Of a stretch of 64,000 nt of DNA, positions 26,370-34,336 are shown piece by piece. Within the stretch, counting starts at the first letter, position 1. Each line of letters begins with the position of its first letter. Both the position numbers and the translations under genes were made by a program. Origin of the DNA: Dialister hominis (GTDB lineage Bacteria; Bacillota; Negativicutes; Veillonellales; Dialisteraceae); assembly GCF_007164725.1 (NCBI RefSeq), contig NZ_AP019697.1, positions 363,501 through 427,500 on the forward strand, in the 5' to 3' direction. The notes beneath the pieces are model-generated. The model was given only the letters and a program-made list of their open reading frames with translations. It did not search any database and was not told the DNA's origin.

Positions 26370-26835
26370 TACGTCGCTCGTCTATCCGGTCGGACAGGAC
26401 GGAAGGATCCTCCTTGGACGCAAGAGAAGGGGCATGGGTTTTGGCAAGTGGAATGGCTTTGGCGGAAAGATCGAGGCGGGAGAAACGATGCGCGAGTGCG
26501 CAGCCCGTGAGCTCTTCGAGGAGTCAGGCCTGAAAGCACGCCCGGAGGATCTCATCCCTGTCGGCGATCTCTATTTCCATCAGCCTTCGGATCCGGAGTG
26601 GTCGCATGCCGGCATCGTCTATTTCGTGAAGGTCTGGGAAGGGACGCCCGCTGAGACAGAGGAAATGCAGCCGAAGTGGTTCCTTCCTTCCGAGTTTCCC
26701 TATGAGGATATGTGGATGGCCGACCGCGTGTGGCTGCCTATGATCCTTAAGGGCGAAAGAATCCGCGGCACCATCTATTTCGACAAGGATGGCGAGACGG
26801 TCTATGATTATGAATTCGAGGACATGGATCAATGA
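26362..26835 (+). CDS. Nudix hydrolase, MTH1/MutT-like
   Basis: 157 residues from the ATG at 26362; the longer frame upstream lies within the HD gene and is discarded. The Nudix box is complete (GKIEAGETMRECAARELFEE, Gly35 to Leu57). The preceding GFGKWNGFGGK is close to that of human-type MTH1, which hydrolyses oxidised purine dNTPs such as 8-oxo-dGTP and 2-hydroxy-dATP. Its 4-nt overlap with mutY supports the same job: keeping oxidised guanine out of DNA. Cytoplasmic. Confidence 0.9.
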   Translation: MRDTSLVYPVGQDGRILLGRKRRGMGFGKWNGFGGKIEAGETMRECAARELFEESGLKARPEDLIPVGDLYFHQPSDPEWSHAGIVYFVKVWEGTPAETEEMQPKWFLPSEFPYEDMWMADRVWLPMILKGERIRGTIYFDKDGETVYDYEFEDMDQ

Positions 26836-27884
26836 GTATGCCGGATAAAGACTGGCCGAAGAGCCTTCTTTCCTGGTTCGATGCCAATAAGCGCGATCTT
26901 CCGTGGAGGGGATCCAAGCCAAGGAATCCTTACCATGTGTGGGTCTCGGAAATCATGCTGCAGCAGACGAGGACGGAGGCAGTGAAGCCTTACTACGAAA
27001 GCTGGATGGCGCGTTTCCCGACAATCAAGGATCTGGCGGATGCCGATGAGCAGGATGTCCTTCACCAGTGGCAGGGGCTTGGCTACTACAGCCGTGCAAG
27101 GAATCTCCACAAGGCGGCGCGCGAGATGGAAGAAAAGTACGGATCCGAAATGCCGGATACGGCGGACGAAGTCCGTGCGCTTCCAGGAATCGGCGACTAT
27201 ACGGCTGGGGCTATTCTTTCCATTGCTTTTGGAAAGAAGGAACCGGCTGTCGACGGAAATGTCCTCCGCGTGTATGCAAGACTCTACGGCATCGAGGATG
27301 ATGTCCTGAAGACGGCGGGAAGGAAGAAGATCCGCACGCTCTGCGAGGAAACGATTCCTGAAAGGGCTGGAGACTTCAATGAAGCGCTGATGGATCTTGG
27401 CGCGAATGTCTGCATACCGAAGCGCCCAAGGTGCAGCATGTGCCCGCTTTCGTCTTACTGCCTTGCTTTGAAAGAGGGAAGGGAAGAGGAGCTTCCTGTC
27501 CGCGGAAAGAAACAGCCGCCTAAGGAGTTCTATGCGGCCTGTGCCATCTGCATCATGGATGGAAAGGTTCTTCTCCATAAAAGGCCCGCGACAGGCATGC
27601 TCGCCTCCATGTGGGAATTCCCCATGGTCCTATCCGAGAAGGCAGATACAGCGGCAGATGAACTTTCCCATTTCCTTCATGGAAAACTGGAAGGACCTGT
27701 CTGGAAGTACAAGCATGTCTTCACGCACCGCATCTGGTACATGAACGCGTACATGGCAGAAAATATCACCGTGCCGGAAGGGGAGTACAAGTACTTCTCG
27801 CCGGAAGAATACAAGGAAATCCCGCTGGCAGGACCGCATGCCAGACTTGCGGCTTTTGCAGAAAAGCTGATTTCCGATTTCTGA
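26832..27884 (+). CDS. mutY: A/G-specific adenine DNA glycosylase
   Basis: 350 residues, start in an ATGA overlap with the Nudix gene. HhH-GPD fold: catalytic Glu40 in SEIMLQQT, helix-hairpin-helix LPGIGDYTAGAI (about 117-128) and Asp141 in AVDGNV. A [4Fe-4S] cluster is bound by Cys194-x6-Cys201-x2-Cys204-x5-Cys210. The C-terminal Nudix-like domain (about 235-345) recognises 8-oxoG. It removes adenine mispaired with 8-oxoguanine. All key residues are intact. Confidence 0.97.
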   Translation: MSMPDKDWPKSLLSWFDANKRDLPWRGSKPRNPYHVWVSEIMLQQTRTEAVKPYYESWMARFPTIKDLADADEQDVLHQWQGLGYYSRARNLHKAAREMEEKYGSEMPDTADEVRALPGIGDYTAGAILSIAFGKKEPAVDGNVLRVYARLYGIEDDVLKTAGRKKIRTLCEETIPERAGDFNEALMDLGANVCIPKRPRCSMCPLSSYCLALKEGREEELPVRGKKQPPKEFYAACAICIMDGKVLLHKRPATGMLASMWEFPMVLSEKADTAADELSHFLHGKLEGPVWKYKHVFTHRIWYMNAYMAENITVPEGEYKYFSPEEYKEIPLAGPHARLAAFAEKLISDF

Positions 27885-27954
27885 TCAAAGAGTCCCTGCC
27901 GCCGAGGCGGGGATTTTGCGCATAATTCTATGATTACACAGAAAGGAGCCGCTT

Positions 27955-29073
27955 ATGGCATTTGGAAAATTCATCATCATGATGTTCGCGGTGATCGGAC
28001 TCATTGACGGTTCGATCCTGGCGCTCGTATTTCGTAAGCGGCGCTTTTATTTATGGTCGCTGGGAGGCGCTATCGCAGGCGCGATCCCTGCCTGGTACTT
28101 CAACTGGTATGGGCTTGCCTATGACAGCTACGGGTTCTGGTCGCTTTATCTTGCCTACCTTCTGGACGGCATCATGGTCGCCTGTCTCATCATTCCGATT
28201 CCTGCCTTTATCCTTGGAATCCTTTCCTTCATCCCGGGGCTCAGGTACTTCATTTCCAACCTGGGGAAAGGCCTCATCGCCATCGCGCTTGTGATCGGCG
28301 TCTACGGCTGCGTGATGGGGAACAGCCGCGAAGTCGTCGAGTATCATGACATCTACGTCAAGGATCTTCCGGCGGCGTTTGATGGGTACAAGGTCGCACA
28401 GGAAACGGATACGCACATCGGCGCTTACTTCCGCTATACGGATATGCCGGCTGAGCTCCTCCGCGCAAAGAATGAAGGAGCGGACGTCCTTTTCTTCACC
28501 GGGGACCTCATCGACGACGTACGGTACATGCCGCAGGTCGCTGAGGATTTCACGAAAGCAGAGAAGTACTTCCCGGACGGCATTTTCTACATCTGGGGCA
28601 ATCATGAGTATTACAGGAATCAGCCGCTCATTGAAGAGGACCTGAAGAATACGCCTGTCAAGATGCTGGTGAATAACCACACGTACATTGAAAAGGACGG
28701 ACAAAGACTCTACGTCGCAGGCGTCGACTTCCCGTTTGCCAGAGGCACGCAGAAGGAAATCGAGGAAGAGAAATGGGCTGATGAAGCGTTCGCAGGTATT
28801 CCGAGGGGCGCTCCCGTCATCTTTCTGGCCCATCATTCCGATTTCATCGATCAGGGCTTCAAGCACGGCGCATTCCTGACACTGACAGGCCATACCCACG
28901 GCACGCAGTTCGGCCTCTTCGGCAAGCCGATCATCACGCCATTCAAGTACACGAGAGGCATGTACAGCGACGGTACTCATTACGGCTACGTCGCAAGAGG
29001 CGACGCCAGCTGGTTCCCGTTCCGCTTCAGCTGCCCGAGAGAATTGACCATTTTCACACTCCACAGAGCATAA
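27955..29073 (+). CDS. Membrane-anchored metallophosphoesterase
   Basis: 372 residues with an AGGAG site. Three to four hydrophobic segments (about 5-120) anchor a calcineurin-like phosphoesterase domain (about 130-370). Metal ligands in order: Asp152-x-His154 (ETDTHIG), GDLID (183-187), GNHE (215-218), LAHHSD (about 291-296) and GHTH (312-315). This is the layout of the YkuE/YaeI group, which acts on phospholipid-linked or small phosphodiester substrates at the membrane. The substrate is not known. It is monocistronic with a clear terminator. Confidence 0.9.
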   Translation: MAFGKFIIMMFAVIGLIDGSILALVFRKRRFYLWSLGGAIAGAIPAWYFNWYGLAYDSYGFWSLYLAYLLDGIMVACLIIPIPAFILGILSFIPGLRYFISNLGKGLIAIALVIGVYGCVMGNSREVVEYHDIYVKDLPAAFDGYKVAQETDTHIGAYFRYTDMPAELLRAKNEGADVLFFTGDLIDDVRYMPQVAEDFTKAEKYFPDGIFYIWGNHEYYRNQPLIEEDLKNTPVKMLVNNHTYIEKDGQRLYVAGVDFPFARGTQKEIEEEKWADEAFAGIPRGAPVIFLAHHSDFIDQGFKHGAFLTLTGHTHGTQFGLFGKPIITPFKYTRGMYSDGTHYGYVARGDASWFPFRFSCPRELTIFTLHRA

Positions 29074-29092
29074 AACCATATTGAATGGAAAC

Positions 29093-29137
29093 AAAAAGAG
29101 CTGTAGAAATGACTGCACATTTCTGCGGCTCTTTTTA
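29093..29137 (+). terminator. Terminator of the metallophosphoesterase gene
   Basis: AAAAAGAGC with inner GTAGAAATG pairs to CATTTCTGC with GGCTCTTTTT around a 4-5 nt loop. Confidence 0.85.
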
Positions 29138-29572
29138 TGTGTCCTTATCCCTTCGACATTTTCCCCCGATGTTTAGATGCTTACCACTTTTTATAGTAAA
29201 CATATCCAGTATATAAAGGTTTTATAGTTCTCTTTGGGAGCGTCCTGGCGGGAGGGGTCCTTTTCTTCCGATGATATCGAATGCCGGCCATGCTTATCTA
29301 TATTCAAATAGTTCATTATAGAAAGAGTTCATATCTATCGGACAGAGTTCTCTATAATTCTGACAGATAGATATTTTTTAATCATGGAATTATGATTAAG
29401 AATAGAAAAGTGTCTGTTAGCCCTGCTGATTGAGCATGAGCCGCCTTGGGAGGGCTGCTCGGGGGGAAGGGATCTGATGTCTCGGGAAGGCTTATGGATT
29501 CCTTGAAGGAAAGCACTTGTATCTTTTTTATGCATGCCAAGGGCTGCATTTCAAGGGGGAGGATGGCTGATT
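29138..29572. other. Long leader/intergenic region before the autotransporter
   Basis: 435 nt without a gene. ATATCTATC (29331-29339) and GATAGATAT (29366-29374) form a 9-bp inverted repeat flanking a TATAAT (29353-29358) and followed by a T-run; AATCAT/ATGATT adds a smaller hairpin after it. These could be a regulator site over a promoter, or an attenuator. About 170 nt of further leader precede the start codon. Confidence 0.5.
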
Positions 29573-32500
29573 ATGAAAAGGGAGTACAAAGTTTTGACGG
29601 CGCTGGTCGTATCCAGCCTGATGGGATTTTCTGCCATGACAGCAGAGGCTGCTGTGACGGTGACGGGACCAATTACGGAAACGGAAATTACCGGCAACAG
29701 TGATACAGGGACAGCCAGCGGGAATACGCTGAACGTGACGGATGCGTCGTCGGACTCAACTGGAATAAGGATTTATGGTGGTACCGTCAGTGGAGGTGAA
29801 TCAGGCGATGCATCGAATAATACAGTCAATGTTACAAATACGCAGGTAAGCCAGGCTGAGATTTACGGCGGCCAGTCAAGACTGGGTGCGACAAATAATA
29901 ATACCGTGATCTTTGACAGCAGCAGCACTGCCGCTGCTGTCTACGGGGCCTATGGCAATACGGCTTCAGGAAACCATGTGGAAAGCGCAGGAACCAGTAA
30001 TTTTCTATACGGGGGCAGATCTTATACAAACAATTCTGGGAACTCTGTGCTTGTTACAGGAGGATCAGTACAGTATACGCTGTCCGGGAGTCAGGCGGAT
30101 AATGGTTCGGCGGCAGATAATACTGTTGAAATTAGAGATGGTACATTTGGTGTAGTATACGGCGCACAGGGAAAGGGAGTAGAAAATAATAGCGTAACCA
30201 TGAGCGGTGGTACAGTCAGTCAGATGATTTCCGGAGGCTATAATAATCAACCAGAAGGAAGTGCTGTAAACAATAAAGTTGTCATGACTGGCGGGGCGGT
30301 AACAAGTTCAGGAGATACAGAAAGTGTAGTGCCTGTTGTAAGTGGAGGCTGGGCCATCTATGGGACGGCTGACCAAAACAGTGTAGAAATAAGCAAAGCG
30401 GTTTCTATAGCCGGAAGCGTAGCCGGCGGTTGGTCTTATTTGGGCGATGTGACCAATAACGTTGTCAAAATTTCTTCAGGCAGTGTCGGAGGCATCGTTG
30501 CCGGAGGTTATACTATCGGCAAGGGAGCTGAAGGAAATACTGTCGAACTGAGCGGCACGGCAGATGTTTCAGGAAATATCTATGGCGGTTATGCATTACA
30601 CCAGATGGATAATCCACTCACCGGTGAGGCAGCAGCTGGCGATGCTTCTCAAAATACTGTCAAAATTTCAGATGTCACTGTCAAGGGCGAAGTCTATGGC
30701 GGTTATACGGCTGAGGGAACCACAAGCAATGATGCCACAGGCAACGCCGTCACTATCGAAAGCGGCACTATAGAAAAGACGGTCTATGGCGGGTATACGG
30801 CTGATGGTACTGCTTCTAAAAATACTGTCACCATCAATGGAGGAACGGTTGGAGTTGCTGACTCTACGGAAAGTTCAGATACCGTCTTTGGCGGTTATTC
30901 AGCAAGCGGCGAGGCTGTTTCCAATATCCTCACAGTCAGCGGCGGTGACCTGATCGGTCATGTCACCAGCGGCTATGGCAAGACAGGAGCCAGTGACAAT
31001 ACACTCACAATGACAGGCGGCTCTTCGATTAAAACGGTTGCTGGTTACGCCGAGACAGGGGATGCGGTCAATAATACTCTTGTATTCAGCGGAGGTACGT
31101 CCGCTATCACGATGGCAGCGCAGAGTGGGGGCAGCGCCACGGGGAATACGATCACCATTACCGGCGGAAATCCGGGGACAGTCACTGGCGGTGCCGGGGT
31201 GACGGGCGCATCGGAAAATACGGTCATCATCTCCGGCGGTACAGTTTCTAGTCCGGAAGACTTCGTACCTATCGTGACAGGAGGTATGGCCAGTACAGGA
31301 GATGCTGATGGCAATACTGTCACCATCAGCGGCGGCGAAGTCACAGGCGGAATCGGTATTTATGGCGGTTTTACTACCGAAGGCGATGCGAATAGCAACA
31401 CAATCAATGTATCCGGCGGCACGCTTGACACAGACATTTATGGTGGGCAAACCTACGATGGCGCAGCAGATAACAATACGATCAATATTCTGGCGGGAGA
31501 TCTGAACCCGGAAATGAGCCTCTATGGCGGTTATGGTACGACCGAAAGCAAGAACAACACGTACAATATGTATACCAAAGGCCAGACGGTCGCAGACTTT
31601 GCTTATTTCCAAAACCTCAATTTCTACGTCCCTGAAGGAACGACGGCTGGGGAGACCATGCTGACGGTCACTGGAAATGCAGCGGTTGACGCAGATACAA
31701 CCCTGGTGGCTGTACAAAACAGCACGACGACCGACGGTACGACGGATGTCTCCGGCGCCACGGTCTTTGGCGGTGTCCAGAGAAATACGAAGCTGAACCC
31801 GGGCGAGTACATCAACCTCCTCTACAATGCGAACGGCATCACGACCGATGACACGAGCTACGGCACGATCGACGGCCTCGATACCGTCACCTCGGCAGGC
31901 TTCATCAACTATAAAGCCATCGTCGAAAAGAAAGATGCGAATACGATCGTCATCACCATTCCGAAGGACGAAAAAGGAACTCCTGATACGGATACGAAGA
32001 TCCTTCCGGAAGACAGGGAAAATGCAGCCAATACGATCAAGAACGCAGGCGACATCATCGCCGGCAGCGCCCTCCATGCTGCAGAAGGCGCATGGATTGA
32101 AAACCATGATATCGAAGCGAAGTTTGTACCGTATGCTATCGTCGGCGGATACGATCTCCACTATAACACCGGCTCCTACATCGACAGCAACGGCATGGCC
32201 GCCAACGTCGGCTTCGTAAGAAGAAGCCAGCACGAAGGCCATATCGACACCATCATGCCATTCTTCGAATACGGCAAGAGCCATTATGCAAGCTACCTTG
32301 ACACCGGAGCCAGAGGCGACGGCCGCCAGCACTATACCGGCGGCGGTATCCTCTTACGGCGCGATCTCGACAGCGGCCTCTACTATGAAGGCGCCGTCAG
32401 AGCCGGCTACCTCAAGGGCGAATTCCACGGTATGATCGCCAAATCCATGTCCCGCTACGACAGCGGCGCACCATACATCGCTGCCCAGGCAGGCCTTGGC

Positions 32501-32920
32501 AAGATCTACACCAGAAACCGTGACAGCTATGACATTTACGGTAAATTCTTCTACACCTACCTCGGAAGCGACAGCGCCGTCGTCCACAGTGGCTACGGCG
32601 ACTCGAAGTACGATTTCGACTCCATCAATTCCTATGTCACCAGACTCGGCATGAGATGGACCAGAGACTTCGACCAGATAAGATCCCTCTACGCCGGCAT
32701 CGGCTGGGACTACGAAGCGGGCAGCAAAGCCAGACCACCTACGCAGGCTGGAATACCCCAAGCCCGACCGTCAAAGGCTCCAGCGGCTTCCTCGAACTCG
32801 GCTGGAAGAGCAAGATGGACAATTCCCACCCATGGGGCGTCGACCTCAAGGCCACCGGCTGGACCGGCAAGCAGGAAGACGGTACCTTCTTTGCGACCAT
32901 CAGCCATAACTTTTAAGTGA
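29573..32920 (+). CDS. Type V autotransporter adhesin, frameshifted near its end
   Basis: The start is the ATG at 29573 (AGGGGGAGG about 10 nt upstream). A signal peptide (1-27, ending TAEA-A) leads into a passenger of roughly 800 residues. The passenger is built from many degenerate repeats of about 20-28 residues (NTVTISGGTV, then IYGGYT with GDA..N), which should fold as a beta-helix. The C-terminal 280 residues are an autotransporter beta-barrel (FVPYAIVGGYDLHYNTGSY onward). At about 32736 one nucleotide appears lost (GCC-AGACC where GCCCAGACC would fit). The current frame ends in an unrelated Pro/Ala/Arg tail. The neighbouring frame continues the barrel (TTYAGWN to FFATISHNF, stop 32914-32916) with the expected terminal Phe. 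As read, the barrel should not assemble. Confidence 0.88.
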   Translation: MKREYKVLTALVVSSLMGFSAMTAEAAVTVTGPITETEITGNSDTGTASGNTLNVTDASSDSTGIRIYGGTVSGGESGDASNNTVNVTNTQVSQAEIYGGQSRLGATNNNTVIFDSSSTAAAVYGAYGNTASGNHVESAGTSNFLYGGRSYTNNSGNSVLVTGGSVQYTLSGSQADNGSAADNTVEIRDGTFGVVYGAQGKGVENNSVTMSGGTVSQMISGGYNNQPEGSAVNNKVVMTGGAVTSSGDTESVVPVVSGGWAIYGTADQNSVEISKAVSIAGSVAGGWSYLGDVTNNVVKISSGSVGGIVAGGYTIGKGAEGNTVELSGTADVSGNIYGGYALHQMDNPLTGEAAAGDASQNTVKISDVTVKGEVYGGYTAEGTTSNDATGNAVTIESGTIEKTVYGGYTADGTASKNTVTINGGTVGVADSTESSDTVFGGYSASGEAVSNILTVSGGDLIGHVTSGYGKTGASDNTLTMTGGSSIKTVAGYAETGDAVNNTLVFSGGTSAITMAAQSGGSATGNTITITGGNPGTVTGGAGVTGASENTVIISGGTVSSPEDFVPIVTGGMASTGDADGNTVTISGGEVTGGIGIYGGFTTEGDANSNTINVSGGTLDTDIYGGQTYDGAADNNTINILAGDLNPEMSLYGGYGTTESKNNTYNMYTKGQTVADFAYFQNLNFYVPEGTTAGETMLTVTGNAAVDADTTLVAVQNSTTTDGTTDVSGATVFGGVQRNTKLNPGEYINLLYNANGITTDDTSYGTIDGLDTVTSAGFINYKAIVEKKDANTIVITIPKDEKGTPDTDTKILPEDRENAANTIKNAGDIIAGSALHAAEGAWIENHDIEAKFVPYAIVGGYDLHYNTGSYIDSNGMAANVGFVRRSQHEGHIDTIMPFFEYGKSHYASYLDTGARGDGRQHYTGGGILLRRDLDSGLYYEGAVRAGYLKGEFHGMIAKSMSRYDSGAPYIAAQAGLGKIYTRNRDSYDIYGKFFYTYLGSDSAVVHSGYGDSKYDFDSINSYVTRLGMRWTRDFDQIRSLYAGIGWDYEAGSKARPPTQAGIPQARPSKAPAASSNSAGRARWTIPTHGASTSRPPAGPASRKTVPSLRPSAITFK

Positions 32921-32935
32921 ATAGAGCGTGAATAG

Positions 32936-32972
32936 AAAAAGCCTCGTGCATTTGCACGGGGCTCTTTTTATC
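32936..32972 (+). terminator. Terminator of the autotransporter gene
   Basis: AAAAAGCC with CGTGCA pairs to TGCACG with GGCTCTTTTT around TTT, with one mismatch. Confidence 0.8.
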
Positions 32973-32985
32973 AATACATTGGAAT

Positions 32986-33330
32986 TTATTTGTAATCAAT
33001 TCCATTATAGTCCATGATTTCTTCAATATCTTTTTTCATTTTATCACTGAATTCTTCCAAATCAGATTTGTGAATGACGCCGTAAGCTGCAAGGTTCGCC
33101 AGATTAGAAAGCAGGCGACGTCTGCTCATTTCAACGATTAGTCCGGGATTCTTCCTGTCTTTTTTGATTCTTTCTTCCAAAGTCCAGAATCTTTCCGATG
33201 CCGATACATCCTTTTGCAGAATTTCCATGTATTCCTGAACTAATTTTCCCATATATGCGTCCTGCCAGCCCCTTATTTTTTTTCGGAACAGCTGCCAGTC
33301 TTTTTCAGATGGGTCACCTCTAAACAACAT
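32986..33330 (-). CDS. Small helical protein of unknown function
   Basis: 114 residues from the ATG at 33330, which has AGAGGGA at proper spacing; the ATG at 33336 is too close to it. No family recognised. Predicted all-helical and charged (DWQLFRKKIRGWQDAYMGKL, FWTLEERIKKDRKNPG, EFSDKMKKDIEEIMDYNG). No signal peptide or membrane segment. It starts 15 nt after the stop of the Cys-rich gene at 33346 and is probably co-transcribed with it, so the two may form a functional pair. Confidence 0.72.
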   Translation of the reverse strand: MLFRGDPSEKDWQLFRKKIRGWQDAYMGKLVQEYMEILQKDVSASERFWTLEERIKKDRKNPGLIVEMSRRRLLSNLANLAAYGVIHKSDLEEFSDKMKKDIEEIMDYNGIDYK

Positions 33331-33345
33331 ATACATCCCTCTTTC

Positions 33346-33984
33346 TTAATCATCATCACCACGATTTTCTGTACAGATGATGTCCAGTTCACCGTCATCA
33401 TAATAAATTCCCGCATCTTTATAGGGGACAGGTCTGGGGCGCCCCATGGCATACCGCTTGCAGCTTTTCGGGCCATAGCAGTAGCTCTCGAACCTTAATC
33501 TCTGGGAAACGCCCCAGTCGTATTCAATGATAACATTTGCTATGCAGGCCCATTTGCAGGTGAAGCATTTGCCTCTCCATCTCCGGCCGTCCAGCATGCG
33601 GCATCCGTGCCAGTTGTAAACATCTAAGGATGGAACTTCACCCTCCCATGGAGAAGTCTTTTCTTCATCGACAAAATCAGCCGGCTTTATCTTTTTCAAA
33701 GCTCCGGCCCGGTAATAATCGGCATAGTCGAGCTTTGGATACAGCTTCGTCCAGGCAGTTCCAGATATTTCATCACCGATGTGAAAGCGAAGCTTTTCCT
33801 GCTGCTTCTCTGAAATGGCAATAGAAAAATCCTTGTCTTCGCTGTCTGCCACTCCTTTCAGGAACAGGTTATAGCCCTTCATGCCATGTGAACGGTTATC
33901 CAGACGGTAGCGCCAGACATTGGCACGCGGCTGAACAGATACGATCCGGCCGAAAAATCTGATCTTCTCCTGCATATCCTTCAT
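33346..33984 (-). CDS. Cys-cluster protein of unknown function
   Basis: 212 residues with AAGAAGGGA 7 nt upstream. The N-terminal half looks like an OB-type beta barrel (IRFFGRIVSVQPRANVWRYR, FHIGDEISGTAW). The C-terminal half has conserved-looking cysteines (GCRMLDGRRWRGKCFTCKWA-C, then SYCYGPKSCKRYAMG), giving at least six Cys likely to bind zinc or an Fe-S cluster. I recall similar unnamed proteins in Clostridia and Bacteroidetes but no established function. It is the first of two genes. A nucleic-acid-binding role would fit an OB plus Cys-cluster design, but that is inference. Confidence 0.75.
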   Translation of the reverse strand: MKDMQEKIRFFGRIVSVQPRANVWRYRLDNRSHGMKGYNLFLKGVADSEDKDFSIAISEKQQEKLRFHIGDEISGTAWTKLYPKLDYADYYRAGALKKIKPADFVDEEKTSPWEGEVPSLDVYNWHGCRMLDGRRWRGKCFTCKWACIANVIIEYDWGVSQRLRFESYCYGPKSCKRYAMGRPRPVPYKDAGIYYDDGELDIICTENRGDDD

Positions 33985-34122
33985 AAGAAATCCCTTCTTA
34001 AAATGCTTTCCTGATTGGGAGAATCTTTATTTCAATTATATGCTGAGCCGGCACCCGTAAGCAAGACGGGAGGGGGCAGATGGAGAAGTGTGATGGTAAA
34101 AGAAAGCCGGTATAACGCATAG

Positions 34123-34171
34123 GCTGTCCCCGTCAGGGGAAAGTGGCGCGTATGCACCGAAAGGGGTTCAT
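34123..34171 (+). repeat. Dispersed intergenic repeat, copy B
   Basis: GCTGTCCCCGTCAGGGG then AAAGTGGCGCGTATGCACCG and AAAGGGGTTCAT. It matches copy A (4133-4181, reverse) at nearly every position. It lies just outside the 3' end of IS copy 2, the same side and orientation relative to the IS as copy A. Confidence 0.7.
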
Positions 34172-34336
34172 TCCTTCCGCACAACAAAAAAGAGGGGCTG
34201 TGACAAAATGGTTAATCATTTTGTTGCAGCCTCTTTTTTGCGTCTTTATTTCATCATTTTTAGCTCTGCTGTAAGCCTTTTACGTAAAAATGCGCGTAAG
34301 CCCCCTTACCCCCATAAGACTTTTAATTATATTGTC

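Noticed and set aside
29640-31600. Repeated DNA considered as a CRISPR array or tandem DNA repeat
   Set aside because: Repeats are only visible in the protein; DNA units vary in sequence and length and lie inside one coding frame.
30899-32332. 477-codon reverse-strand open frame
   Set aside because: Antisense to the autotransporter; arises from its repetitive Gly/Thr/Val codons.
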